Shown here: piece after piece, positions 1 to 10,224 of the stretch | Position numbering within the stretch: position 1 is the stretch's first letter | Layout: every line of letters starts with the position of its first letter | Made by a program: the position numbers and the translations under genes | DNA from: Trichomonas vaginalis G3 | Lineage: Eukaryota; Parabasalia; Trichomonadida; Trichomonadidae | Assembly: GCF_026262505.1 (NCBI RefSeq) | Contig: NC_067204.1 | Location: 12,542,522-12,606,521 of the forward strand | DNA length: 64,000 nt | Direction of reading: 5' to 3' | The notes under the pieces: model-generated | What the model saw: only the letters and a program-made list of their open reading frames with translations | What the model was told of the DNA's origin: nothing | The model's database searches: none

Positions 1-377
1 TATTTTTTCTTGAAATTCCCAATAATATTTGTTCATTTGAGTTTGAAAGTCATCTAGAGTTTTCTCAAGACTTTCGTCTGAACGAACTGTAAAGATTCTC
101 ATTTCGTCAAATTTGTCTATTAGACCATCAGAACCTTCATACTGCCCATGAAAATATACTGCGAACATAAATGCGTTAGTTCTATTTGAAAACAAAACTC
201 TTCTAAATCTATTGCCTTTGCATCTGAAGGACTTTGAAGCCAACGAATTGGATAGTCAAACCTGTATTCTCGGGATGAAATTTCTTCATCTGAAATAGTC
301 CTACCAGCATTTGTAAAGATATAGTCTAACGGTTTTGTATCTGCTACTTTTGTTCTTTGTTTTTCAACCTGAAGCAT
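1..377 (-). pseudogene. Capsid-like protein, N-terminal part (partial copy)
   Basis: Fossil copy of the 286-aa capsid-like protein seen whole at 42,194-43,054. The stretch starts with MLQVEKQRTKVADTKPLDYI, as that copy does, and runs off the left edge of the window. The leader before its start (TTTTTACATATATTAAATG) is the same as in the other two copies. It is broken. Function is inferred only from the clean copy. Confidence 0.7.
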
Positions 378-539
378 TTAATATATGTAAAAATATATTG
401 TTTTAAAATGGTATGCCATTTCATATTTCTCATCTAACAAACAAGTTTCCCAACGGTCTTCTCCAACAAACTCAGCGTACATTTCAAATAAAATAAAAAA
501 AATGTCACTTTTTTTAAAATAAATTTTTTATTTCATGCA

Positions 540-2680
540 ATGTTTTATTTCTGTGCCGTCTTCAGTATGCCCCAATATTTCCTTTTCGATATTACATGAA
601 CTTCGGAAATACCTTATCTAGCTTAAAACAGCCCATCTTTTCACCGACCATTCCCATTTCAATGAGTTTGTTGTATCCTTCTTCGTTCGTCATGAGTGCG
701 TCAATGTTCTCATAGTAAACCTTGACTTTGGATTTGACTTCGGAGAAGAAAATTTGTTGTAGTTGTCAAGGACTGCCTTTGCGAACTGAGGGTAAGACCA
801 ATGTTCGGACAATAGGTTTTTAATGTGGTTACTAAGCCACTTTGACCTTGAGTGAATTCGTACTTCAAAACAAAAGGAGAAAACCTTTCAACAAAGTTGT
901 CGACCTTCTTCATAATGTTTACTCTTCATCTCTTGAGGTTTCTTAATGGAATATCCCCATGTCGAATTCATAAGCAATTTGAGTGTCATTGCAAGTTTGG
1001 GGTTTGAAGCTTTCCTAATATCATACAGTTGTTGTATGACTCTTTTCCAACTGTATAGTCCTTCCCGGGAACTCACCATCTTCGTTTGGAATTCCAGTCG
1101 GAATATATTGGACAAACCTCATGTATGCAGCGTTAAGGTCGACATAGTATATCTTTTCATCTGAGTCGAACTTGTCGCAACCAATTGGTCCAGTTTGTGA
1201 AATTCAAGTGAGTCTCTTATCTTCTGAGAAACTTCTCCTGTTATCTCATAAACATCGTCGAAGCAACCTGTTTCATATAAAACCTTCTGACCTAACTCAG
1301 ATGCTCTCCAATACAATTTGACGTCAATTGGATGTCTCAATGGAAGTTTGTTTATAGCATCTTGAAGTTTGCAACCTCATTGGAAGTTCTTCTGGTTCAG
1401 GTTGGTATCCGAACATACCAACTCCTTGTGGAACTGTGTACTTCTTTTGTACTAGAACTTTGTCTGGAACAACTTTTGGTCTTGCTAACAATGAAAAGTT
1501 TGTTTCGTCTTTTGGTACAAAAGTTTCTGTCAGCTTGTTCATCTGGAATTGGTTCCAACAAACCTTTCTCGAAAAGAATGTTTACAGCTCTGACAATGTT
1601 GCACTTACTTTTACCAAAGAATGGGTTTGTAAGACTTTTCGTTCAACATGAAGTGGTTGTGGACAATTACAATCTTCAACCATGTAAGTCTTTGTCAACA
1701 ACATAGTCGTCATGTGAAGAACCTTTAGCTGTAGGTATGTTGACTCGGATATTGACATTTGCCAACGGTGCAATTTTTGCCAATTGACCTCTGAGAATGT
1801 ACCTTGTCTTCACACATGACTCAGATACTTCATCTTCTCATCTGTAACAAGACCAGAGTTCCTGAGACATGTAAGAATACAAGGTTCATTGACAATTGTT
1901 TCAATTGAATTGTAAATTCCATACCTTGTCAAGTCAATGTCAGACTTATTTATGAACGGGAAGTATCCAGCATGTTGTCTGACTGCTGAGGGTTAGGTTG
2001 GTACCATTCGAACTTGACACTTGCAATTCCTTCAATTGCATTCAAAATGTCTGAGTCGGAGTCAACCATTTGTTCTCTCTTTGTAGTCTTGAAAGCGTCA
2101 AGAAGTTTTGCGGCTGTTTGTTCATTGCCATGTGCATAGTAAATGTGACCATCCAAATCTGTTATGGTCAATCTGAGATTGTGTCCTTTCTTATTTCCGT
2201 CTTGAATTGCAGCAAGTACTCCCATGAAGCCTTCTTTGTTCTTTCCTTCGTCAAAGTTTACTGTAAAGGTTCGACCAGATGTAAATTGACTTCTAACTTC
2301 ACGATACTTTTCATATGCATATCTTGTTCTTTCCATGGGAGCATGTGCGTCTTCACCTTTTCCTTTTTTCCTTCTCAAAGGATGCAATTGTTCGTCATGT
2401 TTCCAGTAGAATCTGGCAAAGCCGTCGTGTCCTTCAACTTGAGGTTCACTAACATCGAAAGGCATGTCCATAAGACGTTCTTCTTCTAACCTCTCTAGTC
2501 TGTTTGGATAATTGGCACGTGCTGTTTCCAAATCCATTTCGTAGCGAAGACCAGACAATTTGTCATAGACTTTTATGGGTCTTTTCCTATTTATAAATTC
2601 TTCGAAACTCTCCAACCATATCTTTGTAACTCTGCTTTTATTCTAGCAGACTTTCTATCCATTCTATATGGGGGCATTTT
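540..2680 (-). pseudogene. Family B DNA polymerase of Maverick type, broken copy
   Basis: This stretch matches the polymerase region at 43,110-45,265 along its whole length and on the same strand. It is broken many times. Recognisable patches include the polymerase motif B region (LLMNSTWGYSIKKP) and an N-terminal block with IKVYDKLSGLRYEMDLETAR. The polymerase of this family copies the element from protein-primed ends. It lies between the capsid-like gene and the remnant of the charged-protein gene, as in the clean copy. Recent fossil, or a noisy sequence of a recent copy. Confidence 0.75.
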
Positions 2681-2756
2681 TTATAAAATAAAAAATATTT
2701 TTTTCTTTACTTTACATAACGCCTGCTGCTATCAGTCTTTTGACGCCAACCCATAC

Positions 2757-2808
2757 AAAAAAAAAAAAAAGGTAGTGGGGCTTCCAGGCGCGTTGCGCCT
2801 CTAGCCCC
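2757..2808 (+). repeat. Terminal inverted repeat of Maverick, left end, with hairpin
   Basis: A run of A (2,757-2,770) is followed by GGTAGTGGGGCTTCC and a hairpin. The outer arms are GGGGCT (2,777-2,782) and AGCCCC (2,803-2,808); the inner arms are AGGCGC (2,786-2,791) and GCGCCT (2,795-2,800) around a GTT loop. The reverse complement of 51,755-51,802 gives the same layout. The 5 bases just outside (CATAC, 2,752-2,756) are repeated just outside the right end (51,803-51,807). This makes it the end of an inserted element. Confidence 0.85.
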
Positions 2809-2849
2809 GAAGATGTTTAGTATAAAACCGCTTTTTAACTTCACTTAAA

Positions 2850-5500
2850 ATGCCACGTAAGCTACGTAAGAATATACGTAAGAGGAAGAGAGCATTGAAA
2901 CATCCAATAGTAAAACTGACACCACAACAACAGTTGCAACAACAAATGCTGAATGACCCCACTATGTTGCAACAAATGTCAAGCAATCCTATGCTTTTAA
3001 ACCGAGTTTTTGGTGCACAGAGTGGAGGTTTAAGAGCGGCACTTTTAGCAAAAATGGCAGGCTATGGTGGAGCTGCAGACGGAACAGCTTATAACCCTCA
3101 AAGTCAAATGAATTTGAGTTCACTCAAAATCAAATATCAGATGTCAAAAAGTCAAACATAGACATACAGAAAGCAAATAAGTGAAAACGAAAAGAAACTA
3201 GAATATGACAGACACACAAAGAAACTCAATGAGTTAAACGTAGAGAAAAAGAAGAAAGAAGAACAACTGAAAGAACTAAGTACAGAGGAATATGCGAAAA
3301 AAGTGTCAGAAAAGCAGCAGAAGTAGCAAAAATGGAACAAGATGTTAAAATTTGAAAAACCATACTACTCAATATAAAGTACTGAAGATGAAGAGATAAA
3401 ACAAAAAGCCCTGAAGACATATATGGATAGCGATGAGTATAAAAAGAAGTTGAAGCAAATGTAAAGCAGAAAAACTTTTACAGTTGCAAAACCAAACCGT
3501 ACAGTATGAAAACTTAGCACAAGAAAGTAAAAATAACGACGCAGCCATGCAAAAGGCAATGAAAAGCGCAGAATATATAAAGCTAATAATGACTGGTTAG
3601 ATGCCCAAGCCAACGCCAAAAGCAGCCCAACTTATAGGGTCAATAAGGACAAAATACAAGCGGATGAAGACAGTTCAAATGAAGCTTTAATGAATGCTGA
3701 CTTTAGAACGCCTTCGAAGCTCTTCATAGTAAGGTGAAAAGTGAACGACTTTCTCATCTGGAAAGAAACTGAAGTCTGAAGGTTTCGACAACGAGTTAAA
3801 AGAAGTAGCACAAAATATGACGAAAATAACAGATGCCAGCAACGAGACAGGCAGTTCAAAGTGCCTATGACGCCGTTAGAGCAACTGTTGTGGAAAGTCA
3901 AGAAAAAGTTAAACAGACCAAAACAGACCTAGTAAATGCTTTCTTAAAAACGAAAAGTCAGGTAAGGACATTATGCTGCAGATGGAACATATGTGCCAGC
4001 TGGTGGAACTTATATACCAGCTGGTGGAACTTATATACCACCAAACCCTCCAAGAGAAGCACCTGCCACCAGGACTACCTAAAAATTTACATCGTCACAT
4101 GGACACAGACACAGGCATGCCACCAAAACCAACACAACACAACAACCAACACAACAACCAGCACCACAAACAACAACCAGCACAACAACCACCTCACACA
4201 AACCAGCACAGCAACCAACAGTTCAAAATCCTGCACAACAACAACCACAAACAGAGCAAGGACATAAAAGAAGTAAGAACAAGGAAACCAAGATTTCTTA
4301 AAAATGCTTAAAGAAGACTATGGTTACCCAGTACTCTTGACTTTAGTGACAGATATAAAGAAGCTATTAGAAAGTTCAAGGAAGGAAATACTGACCCGAA
4401 CCTATTTAGCTTTATGGTCAGCACCAAATGGGATATAATTTCAAACTGGAAATACAAGCTCGCTAAGGGATATGATTTAATAGCATATCATCCAAATGAC
4501 ATGAATGAATTTACTCCGAGATATTTGGTGTCAGAGCTAAAATGACAATTCAACTCTCTTCATGAAACGCGTAAAAAATAGAGACGGAACGAAAGAAGAA
4601 AGGTTTATGAGTCCGGATGACTTAGATAGGGAACTTGTTAAAAACGGTCTCGGAATATATGAAATGCCAGCAGATGAGGTACAAGAAACTCCACAGGAAG
4701 AAGTTCAGATACACCAGACATGGAAAGAAATAGTTCAGCACAACAGCTAGAAGAGCCTGAAGGAAACGAACAAGTCCCTCCTTTGGAAACTAACTTCACA
4801 GAACTAGATGAAGATTTGGAACAGCCGAAAAATCTTGACCCTCAACAAGTATGCGGGAATATGGAATCTTTCCAAGAGTCTTAAGAAAAATTCGGCTGAC
4901 ATAGTAGAAGAATATCGAAAAATGTTCGCCGACATACAAAAGACTCCAACACAGATGAAAATATTCAGCATAGAATGGAAGTACTGAAAGAAAATGTACG
5001 CAAATACAACAATCCCTTTTTACTTACGACCATAAACGTTCAATCTTTGGATGAACTCGGTGAAAATAAAAGGTTAAATTTCAACAAAACATATAGAAAT
5101 GAAACATTGTTTAAAGTTCATTCAGAACCTAACCAATGGAACAAACCTACTTTTGTTTCTGCAGCTATGGAACTACAATGAGATGGGGTCATAAAGCAAA
5201 TCCGGATAGGTGGTTCATAAACTTACAACCTCAATTCCAAGAATTTAGAGCAATGGAGTGAATGTGAACCAGATTTAGCTGGTATTTTCAGCGCGCTTTA
5301 ATGCCATTGAAAGATATGAAAGATGCAGATATTTTGGACCAGTATGAAATGAACATGGCTGATGGAAATATACACCTGACGTTCTAGAACATTTATCTCA
5401 AAGAACTACACAGAACCATAAAGATGGTATTATTTGGTGAAGAGTTTAGAAAGAAAGTTAGGGAGACTTGAAGTAGATGAGATAGCTAAAGCTATATAAA
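2850..5500 (+). pseudogene. Large basic, glutamine-rich coiled-coil protein (virion-like), broken
   Basis: The gene begins 42 bases inside the terminal hairpin. Its first residues are strongly basic (MPRKLRKNIRKRKR), followed by a glutamine-rich stretch, a glycine/alanine patch (AALLAKMAGYGG) and then long stretches rich in K, E and Q with coiled-coil character, and a threonine/asparagine/glutamine-rich middle. I do not recognise a named family. A basic start with coiled coils would suit a core or scaffold protein; that is inference. This copy is broken. Inverted copies are at 14,230-17,095 and about 20,950-24,100, where the 3' end differs from this one. Confidence 0.5.
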
Positions 5501-5600
5501 TTATTTGACGAAGTTGCTGAAAAAAATACATGTAAAGCGTTTATTTTTGGTCTTTTGTGAAAGTCAGAAATAACGCTAGTTTTTTATAAAATATTTTTTT

Positions 5601-5622
5601 TTATTTTGTATGTAAGACAGTA
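5601..5622 (+). promoter_or_regulatory. Shared leader before a KilA-N gene
   Basis: The leader TTATTTTGTATGTAAGACAG lies just before the start codon. The same leader, slightly varied, precedes the KilA-N gene that starts at 39,850 on the minus strand and the copy at about 30,745-30,770. A related leader (ATTTTGTATAAAAGAACAAG) precedes an ATG near 29,073. Conservation across separate copies of the gene class suggests a promoter or transcript leader. Confidence 0.5.
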
Positions 5623-6465
5623 ATGTCAACAACAGAGAACACAACAACTGCTATCGTTCATGAAGATATAAATGAGATAACGAGTACATACAGTTTAACA
5701 AACAGTTACGTCTCATTCGTCCGGTCAAAGATGACATGTACAAATGCAAATATTTTGAATGCTCTTCGTTCACAAAGCAAAGCTATCATTGTTTGAAAAC
5801 CAACAGACAAAAGAACTTTTAGAAGAATTTCCTCATATGTTTGCTACCCTCGGAAACCGAGGGTAGAGATTCCGTACGAAAATCGCAAGAATTTGGCTCC
5901 TGGTTTGAGAGGTTGTATGTTACATAGACTTTTAGTAAATGCTGTAGCAATGTGGGCTTCACCTCGTTACGCTTGTTATATTTTCATGATGTTAGATGAA
6001 ATTCACAGACAAGAACGTGAAAGAGATGAAAAGAAACTTTCAAGCAAAAGATGAAGTCATTGAAGCAAAAGACAAAAACAATACAGAAAGAATACCACGT
6101 TCGGTACAAAAGGTAAGGAAAAGAACTATAAGTATATGATTTACACAGAAGAGATGGAAATGAAGAAGACAGAGATATGGTTATGTTGCATTTAGTCAGA
6201 AAGAAACAACAAAAGCTTTTACGACCTTGCTAAGATTTACAAATCTGACAGAAATTGGTTCTATCGCGAAAACTTACCGTTTCAATGACACCGAATGAAG
6301 ATGTTAAACAGATAGTTCAAGATACTTTCCTCAAAACACACTATGATATGAAAGTTGTACAATACTTACCTTCAAAGAAGATTTACCGCTACTGAAAGAA
6401 AAAATAACAGAGTATTTGACAACTTCAAACAAGCAGATAGATGAACCATTTATTTTTCAAGCTTG
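5623..6465 (+). pseudogene. KilA-N domain protein (BRO-like), broken copy
   Basis: KilA-N proteins are DNA-binding proteins common in large DNA viruses and phages. The hallmark here is AMWASPRYACYIFMMLDEI near 5,950-6,010, matching YIAMWASPKYCIAVGKILDS of the clean KilA-N gene at 40,977-41,639. A C-terminal part with alternating charged and aromatic residues follows, like the BRO/DUF3627 type tail. The gene shares its leader with other KilA-N genes in the window. This copy is broken; a further copy lies at about 30,760-31,910. Confidence 0.6.
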
Positions 6466-6539
6466 ACACCAAAGATGGCTCAGTAGCTCTATAAGGTAAA
6501 TTGTCTTGTCCCGAGTCCTTCTGGCATTCGAGTCCTTCC

Positions 6540-6960
6540 TTCCAACAGAAAAAATTTCTTTCCGACAGGAAAGTTTTTCTTTCCGACAGGAAAAGTTTTT
6601 TTTCCGACAGGAAAAGTTTTTCTTTCCGACAGGAAAAGTTTTTCTTTCGCGACAGGAAAAGTTTTTCTTTCCGACAGGAAAAATTTTTCTTTCCGACAGG
6701 AAAAATTTTTTCTTTCGACAGGAAAAATTTTCCAGTTGTCCGTCCGTAAACCATTCAAATTTTCGAAATTGAGAACTTTTTGGCCGACCTTCAGGAAAAG
6801 TTTTCCTTCCAACAGGAAAAGTTTTTCCTTCCAACAGGAAAAGTTTTCTTCCGACAGGAAAAATTTTCTTCCGACAGAAAAGTTCTTCCTTCCAACAGGA
6901 AAGTTTTTCCTTCCAACAGGAAAGTTCTTCCTTCCAACAGGAAAAGTTCTTCTTCCGACA
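6540..6960. repeat. Tandem repeat of about 21-22 bp inside an insertion
   Basis: About 19 units of the type CCGACAGGAAAAGTTTTTCTT in tandem. Where the period is 21 it reads in frame as PTGKFFL on the plus strand. The repeat lies within about 600 bases that the second copy of the module lacks. That extra DNA is flanked by the direct repeat TTTTTCAAGCTTGAC (about 6,454-6,468 and 7,063-7,077). After the repeat comes a short proline/threonine-rich reading stretch (SRRTTTESIPKPEETESC). A sister segment with a different repeat sits at 27,815-28,450. Confidence 0.75.
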
Positions 6961-7069
6961 GGACACAAACGAATGTCCCGACGTACCACCACCGAGTCCA
7001 TTCCAAAGCCAGAAGAAACCGAAAGCTGCAAGACCACAACAGACTAAGACCAAACACTTACATTTTTTC

Positions 7070-7960
7070 AAGCTTGACTTTTTACAAATTTGAACTTTGT
7101 TCGCGTAGATATGAATTTGAAGAAGTATGAGGGTCTTGTATGACTTTTGTACTTCTCCCATAGTTCATGTCTGTCAAACTTACCTGCCATGGACTCTTTC
7201 ATAAGTTTCATGAAATCGTCTCGGACAATCCGGGGAAAAGTACAATGTCAGTAAGTATTCTCTTTAACATCCTTACTTAAACTCTTGCTGTCTGTACACA
7301 AATGACAACAGAGATGTTAAAGTGTCTGAGCTTCTTAAGAATTCGACACATGTCTTGTTCTCTATTCTTTAACAAAGGATGAGAAGCAAAGTCATCTAAG
7401 ATAAGAAGACATCTGTGAGGGTAAGTCTTCCAATCGTAAGATTGCAATTTCTTCGAAATGTAACTCTATCTCTTTCTGTTTGTTTCTGAAGTGTTTCTTC
7501 TCTAATATTCTCTGCATTTCCTCATTTGGGTCCTTTAAACTTAGAATTGACATATACTCATTTATAGCATTGTACTTCAAAACTCTTCTTTGGTACTTCT
7601 TTATCCAATCTAACAACTCAGAGTCTTTTATACATACTAACTTAAGACTTTTTTATAATATCTTTGAAACGAAATTTACGGTTTGGTCAAAACTTGACCA
7701 GAAGTACTACAAATAACAACTAACTCATAGAAATGGGGTTCTTCTCATCTAGTTCTTGTTGTGTGCAGCCAATTTTTAAAGATAAGTGAAAAGTCTTACC
7801 CCGACCCTAGGTGGTGCAATTAGCCTGTTTATACCATTCTGGAGCAATAAGAACTTGTCATGTATGGGTTTTATCTGAGATTTTCCAACTTCCCTGTCTT
7901 ATTTAAACTCTCAAATTTTTTGTCAATGTCGCCACTTTTTTTCTAAAACATATTTTAGAA
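7070..7960 (-). pseudogene. FtsK/A32-type genome-packaging ATPase, broken copy
   Basis: Packaging ATPases of this family pump the genome into the virion in Polintons and related viruses. Readable patches are NRLIAPPRVG, in the place of the nucleotide-binding loop, LLILDDFASHPLL, typical of Walker B, and ISVVICVQ shortly after, which fits sensor 1 of this family. The order is right for the family. The stretch is broken in several places. The same gene recurs at about 31,915-32,790, also broken. Lies next to the KilA-N gene, tail to tail. Confidence 0.6.
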
Positions 7961-7985
7961 AAATTAAAAATTTTATCTTTAGAAA

Positions 7986-8440
7986 ATGTCTAGCGATTTT
8001 CGCTATCTATATTTCGAGACAAGCTTTTTCGACAGCAAAACATCTTAGCCAAAATCTTACATAGTGTAAACAAGAAAGGTGAATTTGTTCTAAAAGTCTG
8101 TTTTCTGGGAATAATGACAAGAACCATAAAACATTTAAGCAAGAGCAGTCTTAAATTTGTCAAATGACAGACTTGTTGACAGAGATGACGCCTCTTGGAG
8201 AGAATTGAAGTCAACAAAATTCTTAGAATGCAAAGAAGACACATGCGCTGTTTCTTGAAGATGAAATAGAAAACAGAAATAGAAGAGCTATTAAAGGACA
8301 AAGACTTTTACAAAAATAAGGGGGTGGTTCGAGAAAGTTTGACAATAAACTCCACCAGAAAAGAAGAAGAGCGAAAAGGAAAGAAAAGAAAGTAGAAGAA
8401 GAGAAGAAAGAACCTGAACAGAGCCAGAGAAGAAGAAATT
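7986..8440 (+). pseudogene. Unidentified element protein (plus strand), broken
   Basis: An ATG begins a plus-strand stretch reading MSSDFRYLYFETSFFDSKT that is repeated at about 32,849-33,305. Its end is very rich in K, R and E (for example KEERKGKKRK-like composition). I do not recognise the family. Conservation of the same start and end signals between the two copies supports a real gene in the original element. Broken in both. Confidence 0.35.
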
Positions 8441-8449
8441 TGACATGTA

Positions 8450-8902
8450 AAATAAAATTTTATTTTTAGAAACATTTTCCCTGGGTCAATGTCAATGTTC
8501 TCTTCCTCTTTTAGGAGCAAACACCGGCTTAGACTCAAAAATCTTTTTACCCAATTACTTGAACTTCAACTATCTTAGACTCATAATATTTCATAGTCGT
8601 CTGCTTTTCTTTGGTTCATAAAGGTAATAACAAGTTTGATGCTTTGCCTCTTTTAAGGTTTGATAAACCTTCCTGTCAAAAACTTTCTTTTGAGCTGTTA
8701 ACAAACCTTCTATGTCTAAGTCTTCAATAATTTAGCAGCTACCTTTTAGTCACATAGCAAAACTTAACTTGTTCGATGTTCCAAACTTTTGTCAAATGTA
8801 GACTTTTCAAAAATGGTAGAAGTAAACATTCAAATATTGAATGGGTCTAGTTCTTCTTTCAAGTCCTGACATGTACTTTTTACTGAGATGAATTTTGCCA
8901 TC
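8450..8902 (-). pseudogene. Unidentified element protein (minus strand), broken
   Basis: Minus-strand stretch that begins MAKFISVKSTCQDLKEELDP and is preceded by an AT-rich leader with TTTTTTTTATCGATAG-like sequence. The same layout occurs at about 33,310-33,755. The 3' end lies close to the preceding convergent gene. No family recognised. Broken. Confidence 0.35.
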
Positions 8903-8944
8903 TTTTCTATCGATAAAAAAAATATTTTTTTTTAAAATTTACCT

Positions 8945-10170
8945 CAGAAAAAATTTTTCTTTGTAATAAACCATTCTGTTACGTCTAAAGGACTTTTGAC
9001 ATTTGCCAGAATGTTGTTTAACGCTGTCATATAACCATACTCTGACAATACTGTTTATCACGAATCGTAACCAATGACCTTTCATCTAAAACACTCAAAA
9101 GTCAGTTTTCATCTATGAACAGTTTCATATACACTCTTGTTTGCTTCTAAACAATGGTTTGTCTCTCTTCGGTATGTGGAAATTTGTCTGTTATTGAAGT
9201 TAGAAATATCTAATGTCATGAATATGAGAACAAGTGGTTGTTAAAAAGTCAAGATGTCAAAGTTTCTGGCTAAGTCGTCAAAATATTCTGTATCTTGCAT
9301 ATGAGAATCTGACGTTCTGACAAACTACATATCTTCTGTCAGAACTTCTAACTTCAATCGGAACAGATTGTTTGAAACCATGACGAAGTTTGCAACATTT
9401 CAAACTCCTTTGGTCTTTATATTTTCTTTCACAACTCCAACTTTGTCTGTTATAAGAACTCTCAAAGCATCTGATTCAAAAACCTTTTGTTGTATCTATA
9501 CTTTGATTCGTTACATACTATAAGTTTCAAATTCTCTATTGAAGAGTTAAACTTGCCACCGATTTGTTCTAAGTTTGTCATATTCGGTTCGAATACCCTC
9601 TAACAGTTTGCATAAGATATCTGTAAAAGAAAGTGTTCTTAACCAGTTCTTGTTTTCCAATTATGATGAGAGCAGTTTTCCATTTTTAGCACTTGGATGT
9701 TGTAAAGATGTTTGCAAACCAACAATAAGATTACTCATAGACTCTTTCGTTCCATTGCAAATATAATTTCTTTGACATGGTCTAACCAAGCTTCTTAACA
9801 TTTTCGTTTCCATTCTACTTGTCGTATTTATATCCAGTGAAAATAGAAATAGAAGTTTGAGAAGGTGTATAAAACTTTAATACCACGAACTGAAAAAATC
9901 TTTCTAACTTTGACAATAAGATATCCCAAGCATCTAACATCTTCATTCCAATTGTAAACGACTTTATTTTCTTAAGTTTCCTGTATACATTCTTGTTCTG
10001 AAACTATTGTCCGCTCTTGTTTGTTAAAGACAACATCCCATTCTTCATGACAATAACATTCTGGGGCAAGAGTCGTACATAAATGACTAAACGTTTCAAA
10101 TCTCGACTGCTTTGTTAATAGTCTCTAAATGGACACATATTTTCTGAAGGCTTGGAGTCATAAAAATCTG
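8945..10170 (-). pseudogene. D5-like superfamily 3 helicase, broken copy
   Basis: SF3 helicases of the poxvirus D5 / DUF5906 kind unwind viral genomes. Patches seen here in the right order are IICNG or its equivalent (IYICNGT), then KTALIIIGKQ, the start of the nucleotide-binding loop, then KNTFF just after, and later RSSDRRYVV, which fits the arginine-rich end of the ATPase core. Earlier on the strand CHEEWDVVFNKQER is readable. Copy two at about 33,800-35,060 shows the same patches. Broken in many places in both. Identification rests on short motifs, so moderate confidence. Confidence 0.5.
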
Positions 10171-10224
10171 AAACATCTATTCTGTAATTTTTTATAAAAA
10201 TAAAAAAAAATATTTTTTTTTATT

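Larger units (their letters stand above)
1..2756 (-). mobile_element. Maverick/Polinton fragment, left flank of a nested insertion
   Basis: Broken Maverick/Polinton DNA that enters from the left edge of the window. In order it carries the N-terminal end of a capsid-like gene, a family B DNA polymerase region and the 3' end of a small charged-protein gene, the same order and strand as 42,194-45,881. It stops at 2,756, where another element begins with its terminal repeat. The continuation of the interrupted small gene is at 51,803. It has many breaks compared with the clean copy, but peptide stretches are near identical, so the copies are recent relatives or poor reads of one family. Confidence 0.8.

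Noticed and set aside
3152-3901. Minus-strand hydrophobic open frames opposite the coiled-coil gene
   Set aside because: They are antisense to lysine/glutamate-rich coding DNA, which gives Phe/Ser/Leu-rich shadows.
6425-7161. Cysteine- and lysine-rich open frames (FSCRKEK type) on the minus strand and FRQEKFF type on the plus strand
   Set aside because: These are frame readings of the 21-22-bp tandem repeat; several frames on both strands are open at once.
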